Source of the DNA: Nitrosospira sp. Is2
GTDB lineage: Bacteria; Pseudomonadota; Gammaproteobacteria; Burkholderiales; Nitrosomonadaceae
NCBI RefSeq assembly: GCF_033095785.1
Contig: NZ_CP137134.1
Span: forward strand, 1,178,001-1,242,000
Direction of reading: 5' to 3'
DNA: 64,000 nucleotides
Shown here: one piece after another, positions 44,685 through 54,039 of the stretch
Numbering within the stretch: the first letter of the stretch is position 1
How the letters are laid out: each line of letters starts with the position of its first letter
Translations under genes and position numbers: made by a program
Notes under the pieces: generated by a model
Told to the model about the DNA's origin: nothing
Seen by the model: the letters and a program-made list of their open reading frames with translations, nothing else
Databases searched by the model: none

Positions 44685-46217
44685 TTGAAAGAACATTTGA
44701 TTATTTTTGACACCACGCTTCGCGATGGGGAGCAGAGCCCCGGCGCCTCCATGACAAAAGAGGAGAAGGTGCGGATTGCACGGCAGCTGGAACGCATGCG
44801 CGTGGACATAATTGAAGCAGGCTTCCCCGCCGCTTCAAATGGCGACTTCGATGCGGTTAAGGCTGTGGCTGACTCGATCAGGGACAGCACGGTATGTGGC
44901 TTGGCCCGGGCAATAGAAGCGGATATCAAACGCGCCGGCGAGGCTTTGCGGGGGGCCAGTTCAGCACGTATTCATACGTTTATAGCCACCTCGCCAATTC
45001 ATATGGAGAAGAAACTGCGGATGTCTCCAGACCATGTGGTGGAACAAGCAGTGAAAGCGGTAAAGTGGGCGCGTCAATATACGGATGATGTAGAATTCTC
45101 GCCGGAAGATGCCGGCCGCTCCGACATAAGTTTTCTCTGTCGGGTACTCGAGGCGGTCATTAACGCGGGGGCCAGGACCCTGAATATTCCGGATACCGTG
45201 GGCTACACGATGCCGGAGCAATTTGGAAAGCTCATCCACACCTTACGCGAGCGTATTCCGGCTACGGACAAGGTGGTGTTCTCGGTGCATTGTCATAACG
45301 ACCTCGGCCTGGCAGTGGCCAACTCGTTGTCGGCGGTCTCTCACGGCGCGCGACAAGTGGAATGCACAGTAAATGGCCTCGGGGAGCGGGCTGGCAATGC
45401 TTCGCTTGAAGAGATCGTCATGGCGGTGCGAACCCGACAGGATTACTTTGAGTGCGATACCCGAATTGATACGGTGCATATCGTACCGACAAGCAAACTC
45501 GTATCGGGCATAACCGGCTTTCCGGTGCAGCCCAACAAGGCGATCGTTGGCGCCAACGCATTCGCTCATGAGTCCGGTATACATCAGGATGGCGTGTTAA
45601 AGCACCGCGAAACATATGAAATCATGCGGGCTGAAGATGTTGGCTGGGGCGCGAATAAATTGCTGCTTGGGAAGCACTCGGGGCGCAATGCCTTTCGCAG
45701 CCGTTTAGCGGAACTTGGGATCGAGCTTGAGTCGGAGGAAGCGCTTAACACGACCTTCATGCGTTTCAAGGAACTGGCGGACAAAAAGCATGACATCTTT
45801 GATGAGGACCTATATGCGCTGATTTCGGATGACGCCATGACCTTGCATGAACACTACAAGTTATTATCGCTGACGGCTCATAGCGAGACCGGGGAAATGC
45901 CTCACGCGAGCATCGTAATCGCCGAAGAAGGCAGGGAATCGCGTGCCGAGTCGGATGGCAGCGGCCCCGTAGACGCCACTTTTCGCGCAATAGAAAAGAT
46001 ACTGGGGAGTGGTGCTGAATTACAGTTATTCTCGGTTAACGCTATCACCAGCGGGACCGATTCACAAGGCGAGGTTACTGTGCGATTGCAGAAATCAGGC
46101 CGTATCGTCAATGGTAACGGCGCCGATACCGACATTGTGGTGGCCTCCGCCAAAGCCTATCTCAGCGCCCTCAACAAGCTTCACAGCAAGCTGGAGCGGG
46201 CTCACCCGCAAGTGTAA
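44685..46217 (+). CDS. leuA: 2-Isopropylmalate synthase (TTG start)
   Basis: Condenses acetyl-CoA with 2-oxoisovalerate in the first committed step of leucine synthesis. The 510-residue protein has the catalytic barrel signature FDTTLRDGEQSPGASMT, the metal motif HCHNDLGLAVANS and HESGIHQDGVLKHRETYEI. The C-terminal LeuA dimer (leucine feedback) domain spans about 390-500. Translation starts at TTG, with GGAG 7 nt upstream, and matches the family's N-terminus. In related bacteria it directly follows pssA; here about 8.5 kb intervene. Confidence 0.97.
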   Translation: MKEHLIIFDTTLRDGEQSPGASMTKEEKVRIARQLERMRVDIIEAGFPAASNGDFDAVKAVADSIRDSTVCGLARAIEADIKRAGEALRGASSARIHTFIATSPIHMEKKLRMSPDHVVEQAVKAVKWARQYTDDVEFSPEDAGRSDISFLCRVLEAVINAGARTLNIPDTVGYTMPEQFGKLIHTLRERIPATDKVVFSVHCHNDLGLAVANSLSAVSHGARQVECTVNGLGERAGNASLEEIVMAVRTRQDYFECDTRIDTVHIVPTSKLVSGITGFPVQPNKAIVGANAFAHESGIHQDGVLKHRETYEIMRAEDVGWGANKLLLGKHSGRNAFRSRLAELGIELESEEALNTTFMRFKELADKKHDIFDEDLYALISDDAMTLHEHYKLLSLTAHSETGEMPHASIVIAEEGRESRAESDGSGPVDATFRAIEKILGSGAELQLFSVNAITSGTDSQGEVTVRLQKSGRIVNGNGADTDIVVASAKAYLSALNKLHSKLERAHPQV

Positions 46218-46329
46218 ACAAGGATTTGCCCGGCGGAACACAATCCCCATCAACCCGACGGGATCGTGCTGTTCGAGGCAAGGGCGCAATGAGTTCTTTT
46301 CGCAATCCTATCAGGCAGCCTGACAACTC

Positions 46330-47559
46330 ATGAAATCCTCCAGGCCTCTGGATTTCGCCAGCTATGTTCTCGCCCGCTTCGTTCAACACAACTGCACGCA
46401 GGTGGCCGGAAGCCTCACCTTTACAACTTTGCTTTCACTGGTGCCGCTGATCGCCATCGCATTATCGATCGTAGCAGCATTTCCCGCATTTACCGATTAC
46501 TCCAGCCAGATAAAAATATTTCTTCTTACAACCATGGTGCCGGAAGCGGCAAACAAGGCGATCGCAGTCTACATGCAGCAATTTGCTGACAATGCGGTAC
46601 GGTTGACGGCGATTGGAACGGCTTTTCTGGGCGCGACAGCGCTCGCGCTCATGCTCACCATCGATAAGGCACTAAATGCCATCTGGCGTGTGCCGCGGTT
46701 GCGCCCGCTCCTGCACCGCCTGTTGATCTACTGGGCCACGCTGAGCATCGGGCCGCTATTGATTGGCGCCAGCCTGTCGCTGACCTCCTGGCTGATCGGC
46801 GTTTCGATGGGTCTCGCTCAGGACGTTCCAGCCATCAACGTTGTGCTTCTGCAACTTGCGCCGATCATACTGACGAGTATTGCTTTCTCCATCGCATATC
46901 TCATCGTGCCCAACCGACTAGTTTCATGGCGCCATGCCGTCGCAGGGGGAGCGGCCGCAGCTGTGGGATTCGAAATCATGAAACAGGGATTTGCATCCTA
47001 TGTCACCCACTTCCCCACGTATCAGGCTGTCTATGGCGCATTCGCCGCTATCCCCATTTTCTTGCTATGGGTTTACCTATCGTGGCTCATGGTGTTGCTC
47101 GGCGCGGTAATCGCCGCGTCGCTTTCAAGCTGGCGCTTCGGCGAGTGGCGGCGCGACGCAACAGCTCAGGGTAAGCAGTTCTTCGACGCGCTACGCGTGC
47201 TGCAAGTGCTTGCAGAAGGATTTAGCAGCGGTAAAGTGGAAACATACTCCACGCTCCGCGAACGACTTGACCTCAGCTTGGAAGAGATGGAGCCGGTACT
47301 CGAGCTCATGGGCGGGGCGGATCTCGTGCGTCAGGTAAAAGGAGGGGGATGGGTTCTGATACTCGATCCCGCGAAAATCACGGTCGCTGATATTTATCGC
47401 CTCTTCACGTTTCGTCCCGAAGCCGCGCGCGCAGCCGCGGCCGGCAATGCAAGGCTGGAGCAGTTGCTTGACGAGATCACGGCCGGGATGAACGATAAAA
47501 TGAATCTACCACTGTCGCGACTTTTTGCTCCGTCTCCCATCAATACTCCCGTGAACTAG
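46330..47559 (+). CDS. YihY/BrkB family inner membrane protein with C-terminal winged helix
   Basis: Integral membrane protein of the YihY (formerly RNase BN) family, function uncertain; the ribonuclease assignment was withdrawn for E. coli. The 409-residue protein has about six membrane helices (about 30-280), including LTFTTLLSLVPLIAIALSI and FLLWVYLSWLMVLLGAVIAA. A cytoplasmic C-terminal domain of about 120 residues resembles a winged helix (TYSTLRERLDLSLEEMEPVLELM). This tail is absent from the E. coli protein (about 290 residues) but common in betaproteobacteria. It follows leuA by 112 bp. Confidence 0.9.
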   Translation: MKSSRPLDFASYVLARFVQHNCTQVAGSLTFTTLLSLVPLIAIALSIVAAFPAFTDYSSQIKIFLLTTMVPEAANKAIAVYMQQFADNAVRLTAIGTAFLGATALALMLTIDKALNAIWRVPRLRPLLHRLLIYWATLSIGPLLIGASLSLTSWLIGVSMGLAQDVPAINVVLLQLAPIILTSIAFSIAYLIVPNRLVSWRHAVAGGAAAAVGFEIMKQGFASYVTHFPTYQAVYGAFAAIPIFLLWVYLSWLMVLLGAVIAASLSSWRFGEWRRDATAQGKQFFDALRVLQVLAEGFSSGKVETYSTLRERLDLSLEEMEPVLELMGGADLVRQVKGGGWVLILDPAKITVADIYRLFTFRPEAARAAAAGNARLEQLLDEITAGMNDKMNLPLSRLFAPSPINTPVN

Positions 47560-47580
47560 AAAACGTCCTCTCTGGAAAAA

Positions 47581-48090
47581 ATGATGCGCTATTTCGTTAT
47601 CCTGTTTTGCATGTTGCTGTCCCTGTCGACCGGCGTTCATGCCAAAGGTTTTACTTTTACCGATCATACCGGCACAAAGCTTACGCTATCGGATTACAAG
47701 GGCAAGTGGGTGGTAATAAATTTCTGGGCGACCTGGTGTCCGCCCTGCCTGAAGGAAATTCCCGATTTGGTGTCACTCTACCAGAGTCGGAATGATGTAA
47801 TGGTGATCGGTATAGCAATGGATTATAGCGATCCGAAGACCGTGCTGAAGTACGTCAAATCCATGTCCATCCCCTATCCCATTGTATTGGGGGATAGAAA
47901 GATCGCCGCGCAGATCGGTCCGTTGTCAATGCTTCCCACCACCTATGTATTCGATCCTTCTGGCAACCCGGCTGTTTATAAAGTTGGCTTGGTATCGCGC
48001 GAAAGTCTGGAAGAGTTCATGCGCGAGAGTTCAGCCACCAAACCACAAAGCACGGATAGGGCCCCCGCCGTCAAACGTAAAGAAAACTAA
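47581..48090 (+). CDS. TlpA/ResA-like periplasmic thioredoxin
   Basis: Thiol-disulfide protein, probably exported and reducing cysteines in the periplasm, for example in cytochrome c haem sites. A signal peptide covers about 1-21 (ending GVHA). The thioredoxin fold has the active site WCPPC at 52-56 and the cis-proline in SMLPTTYVFD. The 169-residue length fits TlpA. It starts 21 bp after the yihY gene and is probably co-transcribed. A nitrifier with many c-type cytochromes would need such proteins; its exact partner cannot be told from the sequence. Confidence 0.9.
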   Translation: MMRYFVILFCMLLSLSTGVHAKGFTFTDHTGTKLTLSDYKGKWVVINFWATWCPPCLKEIPDLVSLYQSRNDVMVIGIAMDYSDPKTVLKYVKSMSIPYPIVLGDRKIAAQIGPLSMLPTTYVFDPSGNPAVYKVGLVSRESLEEFMRESSATKPQSTDRAPAVKRKEN

Positions 48091-48161
48091 CGTGGAAAAT
48101 AAGCGTAGAGGACAGATCGCCTGTGCAAAAATCCTTCCCGCCCCTATTGCATCGAGCCGCC

Positions 48162-49877
48162 TTAGCTATTACCTATTCTTGCTTTTAACAAGTCGACAAT
48201 ATTTCGGGAAGGGAGAGGAACCGCCTGAGATTTTTCGTCCCCGCGTCCCTGATACTCGACATATTGATCCTTCAGACTTCGTTCGCCGATGACAAGGCGA
48301 TGCGGAATGCCGATCAGTTCCATGTCGGCGAACATCACGCCAGGTCGATCGTCCCGGTCATCAAGCAGAACCTCGATGCCGGCACTGCGTAGCTCCGCGT
48401 ATAAATTCTCCGCTTCATCCTTCACCTGGGCGTTCTTTCGCTGGCCAATCGGAATAATGACGACTTGGAACGGCGCCATCGCCGGAGGGAAAATGATACC
48501 GCGATGGTCGTGGTTCTGCTCGATTGCCGCCGCCACGATGCGGGACACCCCGATCCCGTAGCATCCCATTTCTAAGAACCGTGGCTGTCCGGACTCGTCA
48601 AGGTAGCTGGCATTCATCGCTTCCGAATATTTTGTATGCAGCTTGAAAATATGCCCTACCTCGATACCGCGGCAGATTTCCAGTTGCCCCCGACCATCCG
48701 GCGATGGATCCCCGGCAACTACGGCTCGGATGTCGAACACATGATCGGGTTCTTTTGCATCACGGCCAAAATTGACGTTCATGAGATGGTAGTTCTCTTC
48801 ATTCGCGCCGCAAACGAAGTTATTCATTCCCGCCACCGTACGATCGGCGATAACAGGAAGCCGAAGACCGAGAGGACCGATATATCCCGGAACGCAGCCG
48901 ATTTCTGCCCGAATCTCTTCTTCCCTGGCCAACCTGAAATCCGAGAGGAAGGGGATTTTGCGAACTTTGGTTTCGTTGAGATGGTGATCGCCCCGTAAAA
49001 GCAATAGGTGCATTCCTCCGTTGGCGACAACCGCGATGGTTTTCACGGTTTGCTCGACAGGAAGGTTCAGAACCTCGGCAACCTCTTCACACGTTTTTCT
49101 TGCCGTTGTTTCCACCTTCCGCATGATGCCGTTGGCCACGCCCCGAGGCGTTTCCGGGGGTCTTGACTCAGCCATTTCAATATTTGCCGCGTAATCCGAA
49201 TCTGGGCAGAACGCGATCGCGTCCTCGCCTGAATCCGCCAGAACATGAAACTCATGCGAACTGCTGCCCCCTATTGCTCCGGTATCCGCCGTAACTGCGC
49301 GAAACTTCAACCCCAACCGCGCGAAGATGCGGCAGTATGCCTCATGCATGACACGATAGGTACGGTCTAGGCTATCGATACCCGCATGGAAGGAGTAGGC
49401 GTCTTTCATAACAAATTCGCGCGCCCGCATGACCCCGAAGCGGGGCCGGATCTCGTCACGAAATTTGGTCTGGATCTGATAGAACGTCACGGGCAATTGG
49501 CGATAGCTCTTGATCTCGCGCCGAACAATGTCCGTAACCACTTCCTCATGCGTTGGACCGAAGCAGAAATCGCGTTGATGCCTGTCCTTGATTTTCAACA
49601 TCTGCGGGCCGAATACGTCCCAGCGACCGGTTTCACGCCATAATTCGGCGGGCTGCACTGCAGGCATCAGAAGTTCTATTGCGCCGGCCGCTTCCATTTC
49701 CTCTCTTACGATATTTTCGACCCTGCGTAAAACTTTCAAGCCAAGCGGCATCCATGTGTAAAGGCCGCTACCGAGACGTTTGATAAGACCAGCCCGCAGC
49801 ATCAGCTTGTGACTGGCCAACTCTGCTTCCGCAGGCGCTTCCTTAAGAGTGGAAACAAAAAAATTAGATACACGCAT
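48162..49877 (-). CDS. proS: Prolyl-tRNA synthetase (bacterial type)
   Basis: Charges tRNA-Pro. The 571-residue protein is the long bacterial form with the class II core, including GLYTWMPLGLKVLRRVE (motif 1) and GPTHEEVVTDI. The editing INS domain follows (about 225-400), with KTIAVVANGGMHLLLLRGDH. The anticodon-binding domain is at the C-terminus (PFQVVIIPIG). It is divergent from rppH, a usual pairing in betaproteobacteria. Confidence 0.97.
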   Translation of the reverse strand: MRVSNFFVSTLKEAPAEAELASHKLMLRAGLIKRLGSGLYTWMPLGLKVLRRVENIVREEMEAAGAIELLMPAVQPAELWRETGRWDVFGPQMLKIKDRHQRDFCFGPTHEEVVTDIVRREIKSYRQLPVTFYQIQTKFRDEIRPRFGVMRAREFVMKDAYSFHAGIDSLDRTYRVMHEAYCRIFARLGLKFRAVTADTGAIGGSSSHEFHVLADSGEDAIAFCPDSDYAANIEMAESRPPETPRGVANGIMRKVETTARKTCEEVAEVLNLPVEQTVKTIAVVANGGMHLLLLRGDHHLNETKVRKIPFLSDFRLAREEEIRAEIGCVPGYIGPLGLRLPVIADRTVAGMNNFVCGANEENYHLMNVNFGRDAKEPDHVFDIRAVVAGDPSPDGRGQLEICRGIEVGHIFKLHTKYSEAMNASYLDESGQPRFLEMGCYGIGVSRIVAAAIEQNHDHRGIIFPPAMAPFQVVIIPIGQRKNAQVKDEAENLYAELRSAGIEVLLDDRDDRPGVMFADMELIGIPHRLVIGERSLKDQYVEYQGRGDEKSQAVPLPSRNIVDLLKARIGNS

Positions 49878-50127
49878 ATGCTTCCCGATGTACGATTACT
49901 CGTCATAATTCTACTCGAAAAGCCCATACCCTTCTTGCTATTGCAACCGAATAATCGCCTCAGCTTGCATAAGGGGCCGACCGTTCGAGTGGTATCTGGG
50001 ACATACCCACGTCTACTTCCTTATTTGAGCGTCCGCCAAAAGCCGCTGATTTGCCCGATAACAGCTTTCAATCTGCGATAAAATGTGGAAAAATCTTTTA
50101 TTGTGATGGACCAAACGGGTGAATCGC

Positions 50128-50691
50128 ATGATCGACCGTAACGGGTACCGCTCCAATGTCGGTATTATTCTGCTGAATTCGAAAAACGAGGTATTTTGGG
50201 GTAAGCGCGTCAAACAGGATTCGTGGCAATTTCCTCAGGGGGGTATTAAACCGGGGGAGAGCCCAGAGCAGGCGATGTATCGTGAGTTGACCGAAGAAGT
50301 GGGTTTGCATCCCTGGCATGTCGAGATTATCGGTCGTACTCGCGACTGGTTGCGCTATGAAGTGCCGGATCAGTGGATAAGACGCGACTGGCGGGGTAAC
50401 TATAAGGGCCAGAAGCAGATCTGGTATCTGCTGCGCCTGCTCGGACGTGACTGTGACGTATCGCTGCGCGCAAGTGTGCGTCCTGAATTCGATGCCTGGC
50501 GGTGGAATCAATATTGGGTGGAACTGGACTCCGTAGTCGAATTCAAGCGCCAGGTCTATCGCCAGGCTTTAACCGAGCTCGCGCGCCTGCTGAACCGTCC
50601 GCCCGTTCCGCGTTGCAGCAACGACTACGGCTGGTCGGCCTACGGCAACCAGGAACAGCTTTCGCCCCGGCCCGTCAAGCGAGGTGAATGA
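50128..50691 (+). CDS. rppH: RNA pyrophosphohydrolase RppH
   Basis: Removes pyrophosphate from mRNA 5' ends to trigger decay. The Nudix box G-x5-E-x7-REUxEE is seen as GGIKPGESPEQAMYRELTEEVG. The N-terminus MIDRNGYRSNVGIILLN matches the family; I therefore use ATG 50128 (187 residues), three codons inside a GTG. The protein ends in a short basic tail. Its ribosome site is GGTGA. Confidence 0.95.
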   Translation: MIDRNGYRSNVGIILLNSKNEVFWGKRVKQDSWQFPQGGIKPGESPEQAMYRELTEEVGLHPWHVEIIGRTRDWLRYEVPDQWIRRDWRGNYKGQKQIWYLLRLLGRDCDVSLRASVRPEFDAWRWNQYWVELDSVVEFKRQVYRQALTELARLLNRPPVPRCSNDYGWSAYGNQEQLSPRPVKRGE

Positions 50692-50910
50692 TGAGGCAGG
50701 CCTTTTTACTGTATGGCGCTTTTGGCTTTCGAGGCATGAATCGATCGATCTGAAATTCAGATGCGGGTGTTCGCTGCCATGATTGTCTGTTTTTCCATTT
50801 GTGGCGCACGTGCCCGCTTTCAGAAGCCTGTGCCACATAATGCGTCCTATGCGGGTTTGAGGGGCTCAGTCCGTGCATCGGCCGGCAAGAGCTATTTTGC
50901 AAGTTTACAA

Positions 50911-50925
50911 TTACCCAGAGGGTAA
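50911..50925. promoter_or_regulatory. Palindrome upstream of cytochrome c peroxidase
   Basis: TTACCC-AGA-GGGTAA is a perfect 6-bp inverted repeat with a 3-bp centre, 58 bp before the ccp start codon. It overlaps a TAAAAT -10-like hexamer (50923-50928), though no well-spaced -35 is present. It resembles an operator for a dimeric regulator; it is not an FNR box. Confidence 0.45.
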
Positions 50926-50982
50926 AATTTGTGAGGCGTAATCGGCTGCGCCATTACAGCCGCGTTTTTAGGGAGATTACCG

Positions 50983-51981
50983 ATGATAAAGCGCGCATTG
51001 ATCATATCGCTGCTATCAATTGGAACCATTGCCGCCCCAGGGGTCGCATCTGCTGCTGATGAGCCCATCCAGCCGATTCCGGCCGCCAAACCAAAAAATG
51101 AAAACATGGTGGAGCTGGGCAAAATGCTGTTTTTTGACCCCCGCCTGTCTAAATCCGGGTTTATTTCCTGTAATTCCTGCCACAATCTGAGCATGGGAGG
51201 AACGGATAACCTGCAGACTTCCATCGGGCACAACTGGCATCAGGGACCAATTAATTCACCGACAGTGTTGAACTCGAGCATGAGTCTTGCGCAATTCTGG
51301 GACGGTCGCGCCAAGGATTTGAAAGAACAAGCAGGCGGGCCTATCGCAAATCCGGGGGAGATGGCATTCACTCATGAATTGGCAGTGGATGTGTTACGGT
51401 CCATTCCTGAGTATCGGACTCGTTTTAAGCAGGTATTTGGCTCGGATAAGATAACCATCGATCCGGTAACCGATGCCATTGCGGCATTCGAGGAAACGCT
51501 GGTAACACCTGACTCTCGCTTCGACAAGTGGCTCAAGGGCGACAAGAGCGCCATTAACCAAACCGAACTGGCAGGTTACAAGATATTCAAGGAAAGCGGG
51601 TGCACCAGCTGTCACAATGGACCAGCGGTGGGCGGCGCATCATTCCAGAAGTTTGGCGTCCATGAACCGTATCAAACGAAGAGCAAGGCGGAAGGCCGTT
51701 TCGCGGTAACGGGCAAGGATGCGGACCGCTTCATGTTCAAGGTACCCACATTGCGAAATGTTGAGCTGACCTACCCGTATTTTCATGATGGCGCTGCTGC
51801 GACTCTGGAAGAAGCAGTGGATACCATGGGACGGTTGCAACTGGGCCGCAAATTCACCAAGGACGAAAATGCCAAGGTTGTAGCGTTCCTGAAGACGCTC
51901 ACCGGTAAGCAGCCCGAATTCAAACTGCCTATTCTGCCGCCCTCAACCAACGAGACGCCTAGACCTAAACCGTTTGGTTAA
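50983..51981 (+). CDS. ccp: Di-haem cytochrome c peroxidase
   Basis: Periplasmic enzyme reducing hydrogen peroxide with electrons from cytochrome c. The 332-residue protein has a signal peptide (about 1-24, ending GVASA) and two haem c sites, CNSCH at 63-67 and CTSCH at 207-211. The pattern FWDGRAKDLKEQAGGPIANPGEM and the C-terminal VPTLRNVELTYPYFHDG match the MauG/CCP family. A well-studied homologue exists in Nitrosomonas europaea. The ATG has GGGAG upstream. It stands alone. Confidence 0.95.
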   Translation: MIKRALIISLLSIGTIAAPGVASAADEPIQPIPAAKPKNENMVELGKMLFFDPRLSKSGFISCNSCHNLSMGGTDNLQTSIGHNWHQGPINSPTVLNSSMSLAQFWDGRAKDLKEQAGGPIANPGEMAFTHELAVDVLRSIPEYRTRFKQVFGSDKITIDPVTDAIAAFEETLVTPDSRFDKWLKGDKSAINQTELAGYKIFKESGCTSCHNGPAVGGASFQKFGVHEPYQTKSKAEGRFAVTGKDADRFMFKVPTLRNVELTYPYFHDGAAATLEEAVDTMGRLQLGRKFTKDENAKVVAFLKTLTGKQPEFKLPILPPSTNETPRPKPFG

Positions 51982-52012
51982 TACGACGCCTTCCACCACG
52001 CATCTTCAATCA
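51982..52012. other. Spacer after ccp
   Basis: Thirty-one bases with no feature before the hairpin that follows ccp. Confidence 0.3.
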
Positions 52013-52038
52013 CGCCCAAGCTGCGCCCAGCTTGGGCG
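52013..52038 (+). terminator. Strong hairpin after ccp (terminator-like, no T-run)
   Basis: An 11-bp perfect stem CGCCCAAGCTG/CAGCTTGGGCG with a 4-nt loop lies 31 bp after the ccp stop. No T-run follows, so termination may be Rho-assisted or the hairpin may protect the mRNA 3' end. Confidence 0.6.
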
Positions 52039-52514
52039 GCCTCAAGATACAGAAATAGTAGTAGCCTGCACACGTTCAGGTAGCATTGACAGTGACAGGC
52101 GTTGCGTTGCGGCACAATAGCACCTGCAAAGCCATCCGTCGCCCTTACCTGGAGCAAGCCTGTCCGCTTTAATGTTGGCGCCGAAGCAGCAGGTTCCGAA
52201 CGCGTTGTCTCTCGGATCATGGCTGGAAGATTCGATCGACAGTGGCGGGCTGCCCGGCTCTACCGGTCGGTGGCAGCCATGACAAAAACTTTATCTAATC
52301 CTCGCTGCCTTTCTGGTATTTTTCTGCTATTTTTCTTATATGTCCATGAGGTTTCCGTCAGTTCGATTTTCCAGCACATGCCTCGAGCAGCGGCTAATTG
52401 TCGAGCTTATTGGATCCACAAGACAGTTCTAAATCCTCCCCTTCAAGGAATATGGATTTACTCTAGAAAATCAAGTAGAGTTATCTCTTGAATAATCAAA
52501 ACACGGAGTCATCA
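52039..52514. other. Long intergenic region upstream of hfq
   Basis: No gene is supported in this stretch of nearly 480 bp; the open frames here have poor protein character and no ribosome sites. A perfect inverted repeat ACTCTA/TAGAGT (52460-52465 with 52476-52481) lies 33 bp before the hfq ATG and could form a leader hairpin. A T-rich stretch at 52310-52345 may hold the hfq promoter, but I cannot fix it. Confidence 0.4.
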
Positions 52515-52760
52515 ATGAGCGCTAAGGGGCAATTATTACAAGACCCGTTCCTTAATACGTTACGGAAAGAGCATATACCCGTATCGATTTATCTGGTAAA
52601 CGGGATCAAGTTGCAAGGGCATATCGACTCCTTTGATCAGTATGTGGTACTGCTGAAAAATACGGTTACGCAGATGGTGTACAAGCACGCCATCTCCACC
52701 GTCGTTCCCGCGAGGGCCGTAAATATTCCATTCGAGGCTCCCGCTATACCTGATGCTTGA
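52515..52760 (+). CDS. hfq: RNA chaperone Hfq
   Basis: Hexameric Sm-like protein pairing small RNAs with mRNAs. The 81-residue product shows the Sm1 motif (VSIYLVNGIKLQGHIDSFDQYVVLL) and Sm2 (YKHAISTVVP), with QDPFLNTLRKE at the proximal face. It has a very short C-terminal tail compared with the 102-residue E. coli protein. I start at ATG 52515, which has GGAG at good spacing; a TTG nine codons earlier is not needed. It overlaps hflX by 8 bp. Confidence 0.97.
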   Translation: MSAKGQLLQDPFLNTLRKEHIPVSIYLVNGIKLQGHIDSFDQYVVLLKNTVTQMVYKHAISTVVPARAVNIPFEAPAIPDA

Positions 52761-53937
52761 CCAACCCGCTGGGCAAACGCTTAACACTCACACCGCGGTA
52801 AATGCCGCCGTACTGGTTAGCCTCGATTTTGGCGGCGGATACTCCGCCGAAAGCCTGGAAGAGTTACGTCTGTTGGCCACGAGCGATCAGCTTGAAATCT
52901 CAGCGATCGTCAAAGGCAAGCGGTCCAGGCCCGACCCTGCCACTTTTGCAGGTAGCGGCAAAGTCGACGAAATCACGGCGGTGGTGGAACAGACCGGCGC
53001 ATCCCTGGTTGTTTTCAACCACGACCTCTCTCCAGCCCAGCAACGTAATCTGGAGCAGCGTCTCGGGCGCCGCGTCGTCGATCGCACCAGCCTGATTCTG
53101 GATATCTTTGCCCAGCGCGCAAAAAGTCACGAGGGCAAATTACAAGTAGAGCTGGCTCAACTTGAGCATCTCGCGACCCGTCTGGTGCGCGGGTGGACCC
53201 ATTTGGAGCGCCAAAAAGGCGGCATAGGCTTGCGTGGTCCGGGAGAGACGCAACTCGAAACCGATCGACGCTTGCTCGGCAAGCGCGTTAAGCTTCTTAA
53301 AGAAAAGCTGGCGAAGTTTGAATGTCAACGCGCCCTACAGCGTCGTTCCAGGCAACGCGGGCAGGTGTTATCCGTTTCCATTGTGGGCTATACCAATGCG
53401 GGCAAATCCACTCTCTTTAATAGACTTACCCGTGCACATACACATGTTGCGGATCAGTTATTCGCGACCCTGGATGCAACGACACGAAAACTGTTCGTAC
53501 CCGAGCAGGGATCTGTCGTAATCTCGGATACGGTCGGTTTTATCCGCGACTTGCCCCATACGCTCGTCGCCGCGTTTCGTGCCACTCTGGAAGAAACGGT
53601 TCAGGCGGACTTGTTGCTCCATGTTGTGGATGCAGGCAGCCCCAACCGGACCGAGCAGATCGACGAGGTAAACAAGGTATTGAAGGAAATCGGGGCAGAT
53701 TCCATTCCACAAATACTGTTGTTGAACAAGATAGATGTCACCGATTTATCGTCGGGTGCGGCGGGATATGGGCGTGATGAGTATGGTAGAATCGCACACG
53801 TGCGGCTGAGCGCCAAAACCGGCGAGGGGTTGGAGTGGCTCAAGCTCGCCCTCTCCGAGGCAGTTGCAGGACGCACTTTGCATGGCTATGAGCATCAGCT
53901 TTCCCCGGAAGCCTCGTTGGTGGAGAAGCGCGTATAA
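52753..53937 (+). CDS. hflX: GTPase HflX
   Basis: Ribosome-associated GTPase that splits stalled 70S ribosomes, notably after heat stress. The 394-residue protein has the N-terminal HflX domain, a coiled-coil linker with GGIGLRGPGETQLETDRRLL, and the G domain with Walker A GYTNAGKST, G3 DTVGF and NKID. Its start overlaps the end of hfq, showing translational coupling, as in the E. coli hfq-hflX-hflK-hflC cluster. Confidence 0.97.
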   Translation: MLDQPAGQTLNTHTAVNAAVLVSLDFGGGYSAESLEELRLLATSDQLEISAIVKGKRSRPDPATFAGSGKVDEITAVVEQTGASLVVFNHDLSPAQQRNLEQRLGRRVVDRTSLILDIFAQRAKSHEGKLQVELAQLEHLATRLVRGWTHLERQKGGIGLRGPGETQLETDRRLLGKRVKLLKEKLAKFECQRALQRRSRQRGQVLSVSIVGYTNAGKSTLFNRLTRAHTHVADQLFATLDATTRKLFVPEQGSVVISDTVGFIRDLPHTLVAAFRATLEETVQADLLLHVVDAGSPNRTEQIDEVNKVLKEIGADSIPQILLLNKIDVTDLSSGAAGYGRDEYGRIAHVRLSAKTGEGLEWLKLALSEAVAGRTLHGYEHQLSPEASLVEKRV

Positions 53938-54039
53938 CACGGCAATATACCGAAGGGCGCTACGTAAGATAGCTTGGTTCGGGTTTTCCACCATACCGTT
54001 TATAGCTGATCTACATTAAGCAGAATTATAGGAATCATC

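Noticed and set aside
51978..52220. 80-codon minus frame overlapping the ccp end
   Set aside because: It runs through the hairpin after ccp and has no recognisable domain or ribosome site.
52102..52491. 129-codon open frame upstream of hfq (plus)
   Set aside because: Low-complexity, no ribosome site, no family resemblance; composition like random GC-rich sequence.
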